Counted from the stretch's first letter, positions 1-8,539 are shown. The stretch is DNA of 31,573 nucleotides from Betaproteobacteria bacterium (GCA_025354965.1 JANXLW010000392.1:1-31573); one strand, 5' to 3'. Made by a program: numbers and translations. Notes: a model not told the origin generated them from the sequence alone.

Positions 1-992
1 TTGCCGGTTTCCTTGGCATTAACGATGAACTCCGGGTTGTAGTGTGAAGCCACGATGGCAGCCACCCGTGGCTCAGGGTGGTATTCCTGGGTGCCGACGG
101 TTGTGCCGCGGGTGGACTCAATGCGAAGGGGTTTCAGGGTGTCGCCGTCCATGATCACAAACTGGGGTGGCCAGTAGCTTCCCGCAATCGCCAACTTGTC
201 CTCGTATCCCTTGAACTTGGACGTCTCAACCGAACGTGCTTCCAGACCCACCTTGATTTCTGCCACGGTGCCCGGTTCTTCCATCCACAGGTCAATCAGG
301 TTGATGCGGGCGTCGCGACCAATCACGTAGAGGTAGCGGCCAGACAGGGACATGCGCGAAATATGGACCGCGTAGCCGGTCTTGATCACCTTGACAATCT
401 TCTTGCTCTTGCCATCGATCAGCGCGACCTCACCCGCGTCACGCAAGGTGACCGAGAACAGATTGCCAAGGTCAAGATTGTTCAACTTCCTGGTTGGGCG
501 TTTTTCCGGTGCCACGCTGACCTTCAGTGAGGCCATCATTTCCTTCATTCCCCACTCGGGTGGTGTCGGCGGCTCGTGCTGGATGTAACGCGCCATCAAG
601 TCGACCTGATCGTCGTTCAGTTCACCGGAGGTGCCCCAGTTGGGCATGCCGCCAGGGGAGCCGTATTTGATAAAAATCTTCAGGTATTCGGTACCGTTGG
701 GAATGGTCTTGTCCGTCGTCAGTGGTTTGCCGGTGGCGCCCTTGCGCAACACACCGTGGCAGCCAGCACAACGTTCAAAGTAAATTTTTTGACCCGCAGC
801 AAACTCGGCCACCGTCATTGGTGGCGCCTTCGGGTTGAGGCTGTGCACCATGGGCACGCTGCCAACCGGGGATGCATCGCCGACCTGATACGCCTTTTCA
901 GTAGGCGCCAATGGCTTTTCCTGCGCCTGGGCGCCAAAGACCAGGGTCATCAGCAGTAATGCTGCAACACTGGTCAACCGTAAATTCTTCAT
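1..992 (-). CDS. nirS: Cytochrome cd1 nitrite reductase NirS (3' end beyond window)
   Basis: Periplasmic enzyme that reduces nitrite to nitric oxide in denitrification. Translating back from the ATG at 992 gives 330 codons with no stop. Residues 1-23 form a Sec signal peptide (hydrophobic core, AQA cleavage region). The cytochrome c domain has CAGCH (C75, C78, H79) and a GGMPNWG segment with the likely axial Met116. The d1-haem beta-propeller starts near residue 165 and contains YAVHISR (H210, likely d1 proximal ligand) and YHPEPRVAAIVASH, whose last His matches a catalytic His in the Pseudomonas enzyme. Family members are about 560-600 residues, so roughly 40% lies off the left edge. The start is supported by a GGAG eight bases upstream. 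A perfect hairpin sits just ahead of that ribosome site. The identity is firm; whether the rest of the gene is intact cannot be seen. Confidence 0.95.
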   Translation of the reverse strand, partial: MKNLRLTSVAALLLMTLVFGAQAQEKPLAPTEKAYQVGDASPVGSVPMVHSLNPKAPPMTVAEFAAGQKIYFERCAGCHGVLRKGATGKPLTTDKTIPNGTEYLKIFIKYGSPGGMPNWGTSGELNDDQVDLMARYIQHEPPTPPEWGMKEMMASLKVSVAPEKRPTRKLNNLDLGNLFSVTLRDAGEVALIDGKSKKIVKVIKTGYAVHISRMSLSGRYLYVIGRDARINLIDLWMEEPGTVAEIKVGLEARSVETSKFKGYEDKLAIAGSYWPPQFVIMDGDTLKPLRIESTRGTTVGTQEYHPEPRVAAIVASHYNPEFIVNAKETG

Positions 993-1011
993 AATTTTGA
1001 CTCCAAATTAC

Positions 1012-1034
1012 GCAGGAACTTGGATAGTTCCTGC
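1012..1034 (-). promoter_or_regulatory. Perfect hairpin in the nirS leader
   Basis: Nine-base arms (GCAGGAACT and AGTTCCTGC) pair perfectly around a five-base loop. The element ends 19 bases before the nirS ATG, just upstream of its Shine-Dalgarno sequence. In mRNA it would be a stable stem-loop, so it may act on stability or translation. As DNA it could equally be a protein operator. There is no U-run after it, so it does not look like a terminator. Confidence 0.6.
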
Positions 1035-1113
1035 CTTTGACAACAGACACCCTCGCAGCCGACTGCATCGCATTTGCGCGAGCAGACCAATGTTCGGCAT
1101 CCAGGACGACTGT

Positions 1114-1135
1114 GTCCTTAATCTGGCATAAGGAC
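1114..1135. promoter_or_regulatory. Inverted repeat upstream of nirS
   Basis: Seven-base perfect arms (GTCCTTA and TAAGGAC) are separated by eight bases, about 120 bases before the nirS start. The position suits a transcription-factor site for a denitrification gene. It matches the FNR/DNR/NnrR consensus TTGAT-N4-ATCAA only poorly, so no regulator is assigned. Confidence 0.4.
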
Positions 1136-1180
1136 GTGACAAAAGATTCTGCACAAATGGGCTTGCCTTCCAGAAGCCCT

Positions 1181-1203
1181 CAATGTCATGATCGCTGACA
1201 TTG
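1181..1203. promoter_or_regulatory. Inverted repeat between bktB and nirS
   Basis: Eight-base perfect arms (CAATGTCA and TGACATTG) flank a seven-base spacer, about 190 bases upstream of nirS. There is no T-run after it on either strand, so a regulator site is more likely than an intrinsic terminator. The core TGTCA-N7-TGACA does not fit the spacing of NorR sites (GT-N7-AC), and the regulator is unknown. Confidence 0.4.
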
Positions 1204-1377
1204 CTACAAGGATTGCCGCACCGAGCTCAGAATGGCGAAACTGATGCTTTTTTTGATGTCGGCGCCGCCCGCGATGCCACGCAAAATGTCGAGCTCGCGT
1301 GGCAACAGGCTGGCAATTGACTCACCAGACGCCGAGGCGACGTTGGCAAGCGCAGCGGGTGACGTTTGCCACGTCCC
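1204..1377 (-). pseudogene. Possible relic of a NarL/LuxR-type helix-turn-helix
   Basis: Directly after the bktB stop the same frame stays open for 57 codons to a TAG at 1204-1206, with no ATG, GTG or good start of its own. It contains LLPRELDILRGIAGG, which resembles the opening of NarL-family DNA-binding domains (LTPRERDILKLIAQG in E. coli NarL). After DIKKSI the resemblance stops, apart from a short LSSVRQ stretch near the end. I read it as a truncated or internally deleted remnant of a response regulator. The likeness covers only about 20 residues and could be chance. If real, a nitrate/nitrite-type regulator once lay next to nirS. Confidence 0.3.
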
Positions 1378-2565
1378 TCAGGAGACGCGCTCAAAAATGG
1401 CGGCAATACCCTGGCCGCCGCCGATGCACATGGTGACCAGCGCGTAGCGGCCGCCAATGCGCTCCAGTTCGTACAGCGCCTTCACTGTAATCAGCGCGCC
1501 GGTGGCGCCAATCGGGTGCCCAAGCGAAATGCCCGAGCCATTCGGGTTGACCTTGGCTGGGTCCAGTCCCAGATCGCGTGTGACGGCGCAGGCTTGTGCG
1601 GCAAAGGCCTCATTCGCCTCAATCACGTCCAGGTTGTTCACCGTCAAGCCGGCTTTCTTGAGCGCCAGCTGCGTCGCCGGCACCGGACCAATGCCCATGT
1701 ACTTGGGGTCGACTCCGGCATGCGCGTAAGCCACCAGGCGCGCCAGTGGTTTGAGGCCGCGCGCCTTGGCAGTGCCGGCTTCCATCAGTACCACGGCAGC
1801 AGCCGCGTCGTTGATGCCGGAGGCATTGCCGGCCGTAACAGTGCCGTTTTCCTTCAGAAACGCGGGCTTGAGTTTGGCCATGTCGGCCATCGAACAATTG
1901 GGGCGGAAGTGCTCGTCGGTGGCGTAGGCGACGTCGCCCTTCTTGCTCTTGAGGATGACCGGCATGATCTGCGACTTGAAGTAGCCGGCTTCGGTGGCGC
2001 GCTGGGCGCGGTTATGGCTCTCCACCGCCAGTGCGTCCTGCTGTTCACGCGTAATGCCCCACTTGGCGGCGATATTTTCAGCCGTCACGCCCATGTGAAT
2101 GGTGTGGAACGGGTCGTGCAGGGCACCGACCACCATGTCCACCATCTTGCTGTCGCCCATGCGGGCACCCCAACGCGCCGTCAGGCTGGCGTAGGGGCCC
2201 CGGCTCATGTTCTCGGCACCGCCGCCAATGGCAATGTCGGTGTCGCCCAGCAAAATGCTCTGGCTGGCCGACACGATGGCCTGCAGGCCCGAGCCGCACA
2301 ACCGGTTGACGTTGAATGCCGGTGTGCCTTCGGCACAGCCACCGTTGATGGCCGCGACGCGCGACAAATACATATCTTTCGGTTCGGTGTTGACCACATG
2401 CCCAAACACCACATGACCAACGTCGGCGCCCGCCACCGTGGCACGGGCCAGGGACTCACGTACCACCTGCGCGGCCAGCTCGGTGGGCGCTATGTCTTTC
2501 AGACTGCCGCCATAAGTACCAATGGCGGTGCGCACAGCGCTGACAACAACAACTTCACGGCTCAT
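1378..2565 (-). CDS. bktB: Beta-ketothiolase (acetyl-CoA acetyltransferase), BktB-like
   Basis: Thiolase of 395 residues that condenses or cleaves acyl-CoAs: acetyl-CoA plus acyl-CoA to 3-ketoacyl-CoA, as in polyhydroxyalkanoate precursor supply or beta-oxidation. The catalytic set is visible: C90 in NRLCGSG, H350 in GHPIGATG and C380 in CIGGGQG, with NEAFAAQA before them. The N-terminus (REVVVVSAVRTAIGT) and the C-terminus closely resemble Cupriavidus necator BktB as I recall it, including the same three catalytic positions. The start has AGGAGA six bases upstream. The next gene upstream is a dehydrogenase on the same strand, 97 bases away, so cotranscription is possible. BktB is favoured over PhaA by sequence flavour; substrate range cannot be read from sequence. 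Confidence 0.9.
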   Translation of the reverse strand: MSREVVVVSAVRTAIGTYGGSLKDIAPTELAAQVVRESLARATVAGADVGHVVFGHVVNTEPKDMYLSRVAAINGGCAEGTPAFNVNRLCGSGLQAIVSASQSILLGDTDIAIGGGAENMSRGPYASLTARWGARMGDSKMVDMVVGALHDPFHTIHMGVTAENIAAKWGITREQQDALAVESHNRAQRATEAGYFKSQIMPVILKSKKGDVAYATDEHFRPNCSMADMAKLKPAFLKENGTVTAGNASGINDAAAAVVLMEAGTAKARGLKPLARLVAYAHAGVDPKYMGIGPVPATQLALKKAGLTVNNLDVIEANEAFAAQACAVTRDLGLDPAKVNPNGSGISLGHPIGATGALITVKALYELERIGGRYALVTMCIGGGQGIAAIFERVS

Positions 2566-2662
2566 GAAAATCTCCTAAATTTGGAAAGGTGGGTAAAAGG
2601 CTGCAGTTTGCGGCCGAACGCTTATTCGCATCTTACTGACCTTTGCCGGACCCAGGCCGTTT

Positions 2663-3418
2663 TCAATCGCGTACGTCGCCAATCGGGTTGTCACCAAAGT
2701 CAGCTCGGGCCAGGTAAGCCAGCACTTGGGTCGCCGCATCGGCCGGAGAACTTAGCCGACCTAGCACTTTGAGATCAATGAAATTCTTCTGATCTGGAAA
2801 GACGGACGCTTGTGCGCCGCGCAGTTGCAATTGCATGTCGGTATCGATCACGCCGGGGGCCAGTGAACAGACTTTTGCGCCACCGGGTTTTAGCGCTTCC
2901 TCCAGTGCCAGGCAGCGGGTGAAATGGTCCATGCCGGCCTTGGCAGCGCAATAGGCGGACTGTGAGGCCATGGCACGACGGCCCAATCCGGATGAAATAT
3001 TGAGTACCTTGCGGGGCATGTTCCACGCCTGCGTGGCGCGCAAAAATGCGGCGCTGAGCAGCAGGGGTGCTTCCAGGCCGACCCGCAACGCGCGGCTCAG
3101 CTCGATCGGGTCAGCGGTACTCAGCGGGCCAATGCCTGGGATGCTGCCGGCATTGTTGATAAGTGTTGCGCTGGCCAGTGACCCGCTCTGGCGCTGGCCC
3201 AGCCATTGCGACAAGCGCTCTGCTGCCGCAACAGTGTGTTGCAGATCCTGTGCCCATTGTTCCAGTTGACAACCCTGTTCGACCGCGCGGGACGCCAGCG
3301 CCGGATTGGTGAGGCGGGAAATGCACAGCACCCAGTGATCGGCGCGCAGCAGTTGTTCAGCCATGGCCAGCCCCAGGCCACGTGATGCACCGGTGAGCAG
3401 GTAGAGATGTTGCTTCAT
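2663..3418 (-). CDS. Short-chain dehydrogenase/reductase (sepiapterin/benzil reductase-like)
   Basis: Cytoplasmic NAD(P)-dependent oxidoreductase of 251 residues from the ATG at 3418. The Rossmann fold begins at once with the TGASRGLG cofactor loop, followed by NNAG and the catalytic SAYCAAK (Tyr and Lys three residues apart, Ser upstream in NISSGLGRRA). The opening KQHLYLLTGASRGLGLA recalls the benzil/sepiapterin reductase subgroup, but the substrate is unknown. A TTG nine codons upstream is in frame, but the ATG places the Rossmann strand at the very N-terminus as in the family. No clear Shine-Dalgarno is present for either start. The 102-residue hypothetical gene ends 41 bases upstream on the same strand. 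Confidence 0.85.
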   Translation of the reverse strand: MKQHLYLLTGASRGLGLAMAEQLLRADHWVLCISRLTNPALASRAVEQGCQLEQWAQDLQHTVAAAERLSQWLGQRQSGSLASATLINNAGSIPGIGPLSTADPIELSRALRVGLEAPLLLSAAFLRATQAWNMPRKVLNISSGLGRRAMASQSAYCAAKAGMDHFTRCLALEEALKPGGAKVCSLAPGVIDTDMQLQLRGAQASVFPDQKNFIDLKVLGRLSSPADAATQVLAYLARADFGDNPIGDVRD

Positions 3419-3459
3419 ACGAGTGAGAGTTGGTCTTGACGCCAATGCCGGCGAAAACT

Positions 3460-3768
3460 TTATTGAAGTTCGTGCAGCGCTGAGAGGTTGATGAGTGCCG
3501 ACAGTACTTCCAGTTTGAACCCAACCCTGGCCTTGCCGAAACCGTCGCCGCCGTCGAGAATCAATTGACGCAGCAAGTCAACGCATTCCTTGTCCCCCCA
3601 GAATAGATTGATTGCTTTGGCGATGCGCTCATGATGCGCGGTGATGACCGCCATGGAGCGGTCAAAGCGAACCTGCCTGGGGAGTTCTTCCAGGGACAGG
3701 GGCTGGGTCGGCTCATAGTCACCGCTGCGACTGAAGTTTGGAAAGACGACCGATGGTTTGGTGGACAT
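3460..3768 (-). CDS. Hypothetical protein, 102 residues
   Basis: I do not recognise this protein. From the ATG at 3768 it begins MSTKPSVVFPNFSRSGDY and contains a mostly helical central part (RFDRSMAVITAHHERIAKAINLFWGDKECVDLLRQLILDGGDG). It has no signal peptide, membrane segment or metal motif. A longer frame starts at 3849, but the extra 27 residues look unstructured and neither start has a clear ribosome site, so the shorter form is preferred. It lies between hslR and the dehydrogenase on the same strand, with 128 non-coding bases upstream that may hold its promoter. Confidence 0.6.
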   Translation of the reverse strand: MSTKPSVVFPNFSRSGDYEPTQPLSLEELPRQVRFDRSMAVITAHHERIAKAINLFWGDKECVDLLRQLILDGGDGFGKARVGFKLEVLSALINLSALHELQ

Positions 3769-3896
3769 GACATTGTTGGTGGCTGCGCAGCGCAGTATGG
3801 CGGGCTCGCCAGCTAAATGCAATCTGGATATGCGACAAATGTCATGCAATTGCGCATTTTTTGACGATTGTCACGGTGTCGGCACAAACTGCGGGC

Positions 3897-4280
3897 TTAC
3901 CGGGTTCTCCACACTTTTTCTATGTCGCGTCGGTCGCGTTTGGTAGGGCGTCCGTGCTCCAGCGCCGTGGCCGGTTCACTTTTCATGCGAAGCTGTTGGA
4001 CGACATGTTCGCGCTGGCGGACGCTGTCCCTGGTCTCCGCATATAGCTGTTGCGCGACACTTGCCGGACCGCGCAACGAACTTATGCCTAGCACGGTGAC
4101 TGTTTGAATGAACGGACTCTGGCGCATTGCCACCGTATCACCGACCTTGATTTCACGCGATGGTTTGACAACCTGTGCATTGACCTGGATACGCCCTTTG
4201 ACAATTTCCTCGCTGGCCAGCGACCGGGTCCTGTAAAAGCGTGCGGCCCACAGCCACTTGTCAATTCGAATGCGTTCCAT
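3897..4280 (-). CDS. hslR: S4-domain RNA-binding protein, Hsp15-like
   Basis: Ribosome-associated heat-shock protein of 127 residues. In E. coli, Hsp15 binds free 50S subunits carrying nascent chains and helps recycle stalled ribosomes. The S4 RNA-binding domain occupies about residues 3-65: IRIDKWLWAARFYRTRSLA, then GRIQVNAQVVKPSREIKVGD, which is the characteristic alpha-L motif. The C-terminal tail is basic and low in hydrophobic residues, as in the family. It begins 22 bases after the stop of the hemerythrin-diguanylate cyclase gene, so the two may share a transcript. The family assignment is strong; heat induction is known for E. coli only. Confidence 0.88.
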   Translation of the reverse strand: MERIRIDKWLWAARFYRTRSLASEEIVKGRIQVNAQVVKPSREIKVGDTVAMRQSPFIQTVTVLGISSLRGPASVAQQLYAETRDSVRQREHVVQQLRMKSEPATALEHGRPTKRDRRDIEKVWRTR

Positions 4281-4302
4281 CAGCCTGCAAGCAGCGCGCT
4301 AT

Positions 4303-5418
4303 TCAGGCGGCAATACTACCGCAAGCAACGCGATTGCGTCCATTGCGCTTGGCCGTGTAAAGACCTTCATCTGCAGCCTTGATCAATTCTTCAAAACCTT
4401 GCATCTCGGGCGTTTTCAGGGCAACTCCGACGCTTATGCTGCCCAGCCACTCACCACCCTTCACCGCGACATGCAGTTTTGCAATTTCCTGGCGCGTTGC
4501 CTCTGCGACCTTCATGGCACCGTCCCGAGCGGTGTTGGGACAGATGATCAAAAATTCGTCACGGCCCAGACGACAGACGATGTCATCGGTGCGTACTGCA
4601 TGGCGAAGTTGCCTGGACAATTGGCGCAGCACCTCGTCACCGGCATCGTGTCCGTACTTGTCGTTGGCTTGCTTGAAACCATCGGCGTCTATCATCAAGC
4701 AGGCCAACGGCGAAGCGTCCTGCACCGATGTCAACCATGCTTGCGCCAGCGCGGCCATGGCATGGCGGCGATTGGGCAATCCGGTCAGCACGTCGGTCTG
4801 GGACAATTGCTCAAGAAGATGATTCGCTTCGGCCAGGGAGTGGGTACGCTGCGCTACCTTTGTCTCCAGGGTGGCGTTCAACTCCTGCAGCTCATGGTTG
4901 CGTTCGGACACTTGCTGGAACAGGCCATTGAGCGCCTGCAGCAGCGGTTCAGTAGCGCCTTCCTGCATGTCCTGTTCCGCCAGAAATGCCGCGTCTGAAG
5001 TATGTCCCGCCTGAATGGCCGCAACTTGCCTGGCCATCGACTGATCGGTTCCGAGAATATGGAAGGCCAGCCAATAGGTGAGAAACTTCAACAACCCTTG
5101 CGCCGCTTCAGCGCGCTCGGCGACACCTTTTTGCATCTGCGTTACTTCCTGCAGAAATTCGGTGTGAAATTGCTTGTGTTCCTTGATATGGCGAGGGTCC
5201 AGCCCAGCGCTCAGCATCAGCTTCTCTTCGTCCTGAAAATGATATTGGGCATAGGTGGCCAACTTGGCGAGCACTGCCTCAACCTCACCCACAGCGGCGC
5301 TGTCAGCTTGCGTCAGCAATTCTCCAAACCGGTTTATCAGATCGACCAGGGCGTGATGCTGCTGGTCAACAGTTTCAAGCCCTGTCTCAAAATGCTTGTC
5401 CCAGTGGAATGATTCCAA
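4303..5418 (-). CDS. Hemerythrin-diguanylate cyclase (Bhr-GGDEF fusion, GRDEF variant)
   Basis: A 371-residue cytoplasmic protein. Residues 1-130 form a bacteriohemerythrin domain with the di-iron ligand pattern: HH at 21-22, YHFQDEE (H60, E64), H77, H81, H85 and HILGTD (H120, D124). Residues 160-200 are a likely coiled coil. A GGDEF domain (205-371) should make cyclic di-GMP from GTP. It has the DxLTGLPNRR entry motif and an RTDD inhibitory I-site at 276-279, but the signature reads GRDEF (285-289) rather than GGDEF. Known Bhr-DGC proteins of Vibrio couple oxygen or redox state to cyclic di-GMP, and this one probably does the same if active. The start is TTG, chosen because GGAGG lies five bases upstream and the hemerythrin fold begins there. 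The Gly-to-Arg change may lower or abolish cyclase activity. Confidence 0.88.
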   Translation of the reverse strand: MESFHWDKHFETGLETVDQQHHALVDLINRFGELLTQADSAAVGEVEAVLAKLATYAQYHFQDEEKLMLSAGLDPRHIKEHKQFHTEFLQEVTQMQKGVAERAEAAQGLLKFLTYWLAFHILGTDQSMARQVAAIQAGHTSDAAFLAEQDMQEGATEPLLQALNGLFQQVSERNHELQELNATLETKVAQRTHSLAEANHLLEQLSQTDVLTGLPNRRHAMAALAQAWLTSVQDASPLACLMIDADGFKQANDKYGHDAGDEVLRQLSRQLRHAVRTDDIVCRLGRDEFLIICPNTARDGAMKVAEATRQEIAKLHVAVKGGEWLGSISVGVALKTPEMQGFEELIKAADEGLYTAKRNGRNRVACGSIAA

Positions 5419-5521
5419 GCCAACCTCCGGTGGATTTTGATGAATTCATTATGGCATTGCCAAACGCACCTCAAATTGTTGTTGAAGCGCCGACCGTGTT
5501 CGTACAAAAAAACTTCAAGGT

Positions 5522-6637
5522 TCACGGCACCACTGCCAGCATCCAGTTGTAGAACGGGGTGTTGACCGACAGACCGGCGAAGGCGCTGCCGTTGTTGTTG
5601 GCGGCCGAGCTCAAGGCATAGAAGATTTCGGAAAATACGTGGGCGCCGGGATTCGCAATGCCGGCTTTGCCGTCGGTTGCCAGCAACGCAATGGCGGTGC
5701 CGACCAGCACCACAATGGGCGTCACCAGAATGGCGATCGAGGTCAGCTTCATTTCATGCGACTCGATCTTCTTGCCCAGGTACTCGGGCGTGCGCCCAAT
5801 CATCAGGCCGGCAATGAACACCGCCAGGATGGCGAACACCAGCATGCCGTAAAGACCGCTGCCGACGCCGCCGAAGACCACTTCGCCCAGTTGCATCATC
5901 ACCATCGGCACCATGCCGCCCAGCGGCGTGAAGGAATCGTGCATGGCGTTCACGGCCCCGCACGAGGCCGCCGTGGTGATGACGGCGAACAGGCTCGACG
6001 CATTGATGCCATAACGCACTTCCTTGCCTTCCATGTTGCCGCCGGACTGCAGGCTGTTTGGGGTCTGGTCCACGCCCACAGCGCCGATCAGCGGATTACC
6101 GGCCTGCTCGGCGGGCGTGATGACCACGACGGCAATGACAAACATCACAGTCATCGCAGCCAGCACGGCCCAACCCTGGCGCAGATCGCCGACCTCGCGG
6201 CCGAAGGCAAAGCACAAAGCGGCGGGGATCAGGAAGATCGCCAGCATCTGCAGCAGGTAGCTCATGGTGGTTTCGCCGCTGTAGCCCTGCCAGTTGGTGT
6301 TGGTGACAAAGCTGACCGCGGTGTTAAAAGCCGAGTCGGGTGACACATTGGCCATGCCGGCCGGATTGAGCGGCAGCCAGACCTGCAGGCGTTGCAAGGC
6401 ATAGACCGCGAACACGCCCAGTGCATTGAAGGCCAGCACAGCCAGTGCGTAGTGCGACCAGTCCATGGATTTGTCGGCGGCGGTCCCCGCCAGACGGTAC
6501 AGCGGCGCTTCAATTCGCTGCATCCAGAGAGACAGATTTCCAGAGCTCAGGCGCGCCAGCCAGATGCCCAGCGGCCAGGCCGCCAGCAGCAATAAAACGA
6601 GGTACAGGGCCAACAGGCCCCATGAAGAACTATTCAT
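5522..6637 (-). pseudogene. kdpA: kdpA with internal and C-terminal deletions
   Basis: KdpA is the K+-selective channel subunit of the KdpFABC pump, about 560-600 residues. This frame codes only 371. The N-terminus and first filter loop are normal (NTAVSFVTNTNWQGYSGE), but TTMSYL runs straight into LQMLAIFLIPAAL. In E. coli those two places are about 125 residues apart. The missing piece carries the second filter loop (LGTNGGGFFNANS). The third (TTAASCGAVNAMHDSF) and fourth (SSAANNNGSAFAGLS) loops are present. The frame then stops after NTPFYNWMLAVVP, about 65 residues short of a normal end, and kdpB and kdpC do not follow. It overlaps kdpF by one base and keeps a good ribosome site (GAGGAG). 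The open frame suggests recent decay; without loop 2 and KdpB, pumping seems impossible. Confidence 0.85.
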
Positions 6638-6735
6638 CAGAACTCCTCGGCGCGGATCAGCGCATAAATCAGATAGGCGAACAACAAGACGGCCAAAACG
6701 CCACCCAAGCCGTAAAGAACGCTGAGACTGATCAT
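6637..6735 (-). CDS. kdpF: KdpF, small subunit of the K+-transporting ATPase
   Basis: A 32-residue single-span membrane peptide, starting MISLSVLYGLGGVLAVLLFA and ending ALIRAEEF. KdpF is a lipid-like stabiliser of the KdpABC complex. AGGAGG lies six bases before the ATG, and the stop overlaps the kdpA start (TGATG). It is intact, unlike its partner kdpA. Length, position immediately before kdpA and the hydrophobic core make the call secure even though the gene is tiny. Confidence 0.88.
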   Translation of the reverse strand: MISLSVLYGLGGVLAVLLFAYLIYALIRAEEF

Positions 6736-6836
6736 GGCCGGCCTCCTTGTGGTTTTTCGAGCTTCTGGAAGCTCCAGACCAGCAGCACCATCAGGCCCCA
6801 CAGAGTGGCGGCAGCGGCGATAAAGACGAGATCCAT
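6732..6836 (-). CDS. 34-residue membrane peptide at the head of the kdp operon
   Basis: ATG at 6836 begins MDLVFIAAAATLWGLMVLLV, followed by a short charged tail (WSFQKLEKPQGGRP). One membrane span is predicted. Its stop overlaps the kdpF ATG (ATGA), and the kdpF ribosome site lies inside its last codons, so the two are translationally coupled. I recall small proteins ahead of kdpF in other Proteobacteria, but I cannot name this one. It has TTGGAG about eight bases before the start. It may be a KdpF-like accessory subunit or a leader peptide. Confidence 0.6.
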   Translation of the reverse strand: MDLVFIAAAATLWGLMVLLVWSFQKLEKPQGGRP

Positions 6837-6913
6837 TAACTTTCTCCAACGTAGATCGATGGAAAGAGATTAGGTTTTGGCGCGTAAAAACGGGGATGAG
6901 ATTTATCAAGTGA

Positions 6914-6931
6914 CCGTAAAAAAAACGTAAA
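6914..6931 (-). promoter_or_regulatory. Likely KdpE-binding site
   Basis: Read on the minus strand, this is TTTACG followed by eight T and then ACGG. The E. coli KdpE site has the same build: two TTTA half-sites whose A residues are 11 bases apart with a T-run between. The spacing here is also 11. It lies about 80 bases upstream of the first kdp start codon, with a TTGATA (6904-6909) just downstream that could be a -35 box. No kdpD or kdpE gene is in the window. Confidence 0.55.
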
Positions 6932-6988
6932 GGCCAATCTCCAGGATCAAGCGATTTGCTCTTACCTCCTGCGCGGTAACATCTGGCG

Positions 6989-8485
<1,497 letters not shown>

Positions 8486-8497
8486 TATTAATACATA

Positions 8498-8514
8498 TGT
8501 CTTATATTAAGACA
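8498..8514. promoter_or_regulatory. Upstream activator site 1 (TGT-N11-ACA)
   Basis: This 17-base dyad is the core of a longer perfect inverted repeat: ATATGTCTTA, a three-base centre, then TAAGACATAT (8495-8517). It is centred 96 bases upstream of the -12 element, a normal distance for a sigma-54 enhancer site. The Fis-domain activator encoded just upstream is the expected ligand. It could fold as a hairpin, but without GC pairs it would be a poor terminator. Confidence 0.6.
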
Positions 8515-8522
8515 TATAAAAA

Positions 8523-8539
8523 TGTATTTAATAAATACA
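8523..8539. promoter_or_regulatory. Upstream activator site 2 (TGT-N11-ACA)
   Basis: A second perfect dyad, TGTATTTA and TAAATACA around a single A, with the same 17-base frame as site 1. The two share 11 of 17 positions (TGTnTT and AAnACA ends), and their centres are 25 bases apart. Tandem sites fit cooperative binding of an AAA+ activator that must form a ring. Confidence 0.55.

Noticed and set aside
1033..1045. TTTGACAAC as an FNR/DNR half-site for nirS
   Set aside because: The second half-site is missing at the required spacing, so only a chance half match remains.
1366..2772. A 468-codon open frame on the plus strand across bktB
   Set aside because: It lies opposite a thiolase with complete catalytic residues, and its product (rich in Gly, His, Arg, Gln) has no family features. 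It is a mirror of high-GC codon usage.
5639..6343. A 234-codon plus-strand frame over kdpA, rich in His and Gln
   Set aside because: It is antisense to clear KdpA sequence and lacks a ribosome site or any motif.
8495..8517. Ten-base-arm dyad as a terminator of the activator gene
   Set aside because: The stem has almost no GC pairs and only a short A-run follows, with no T-run. Position and similarity to the next dyad favour an activator site.
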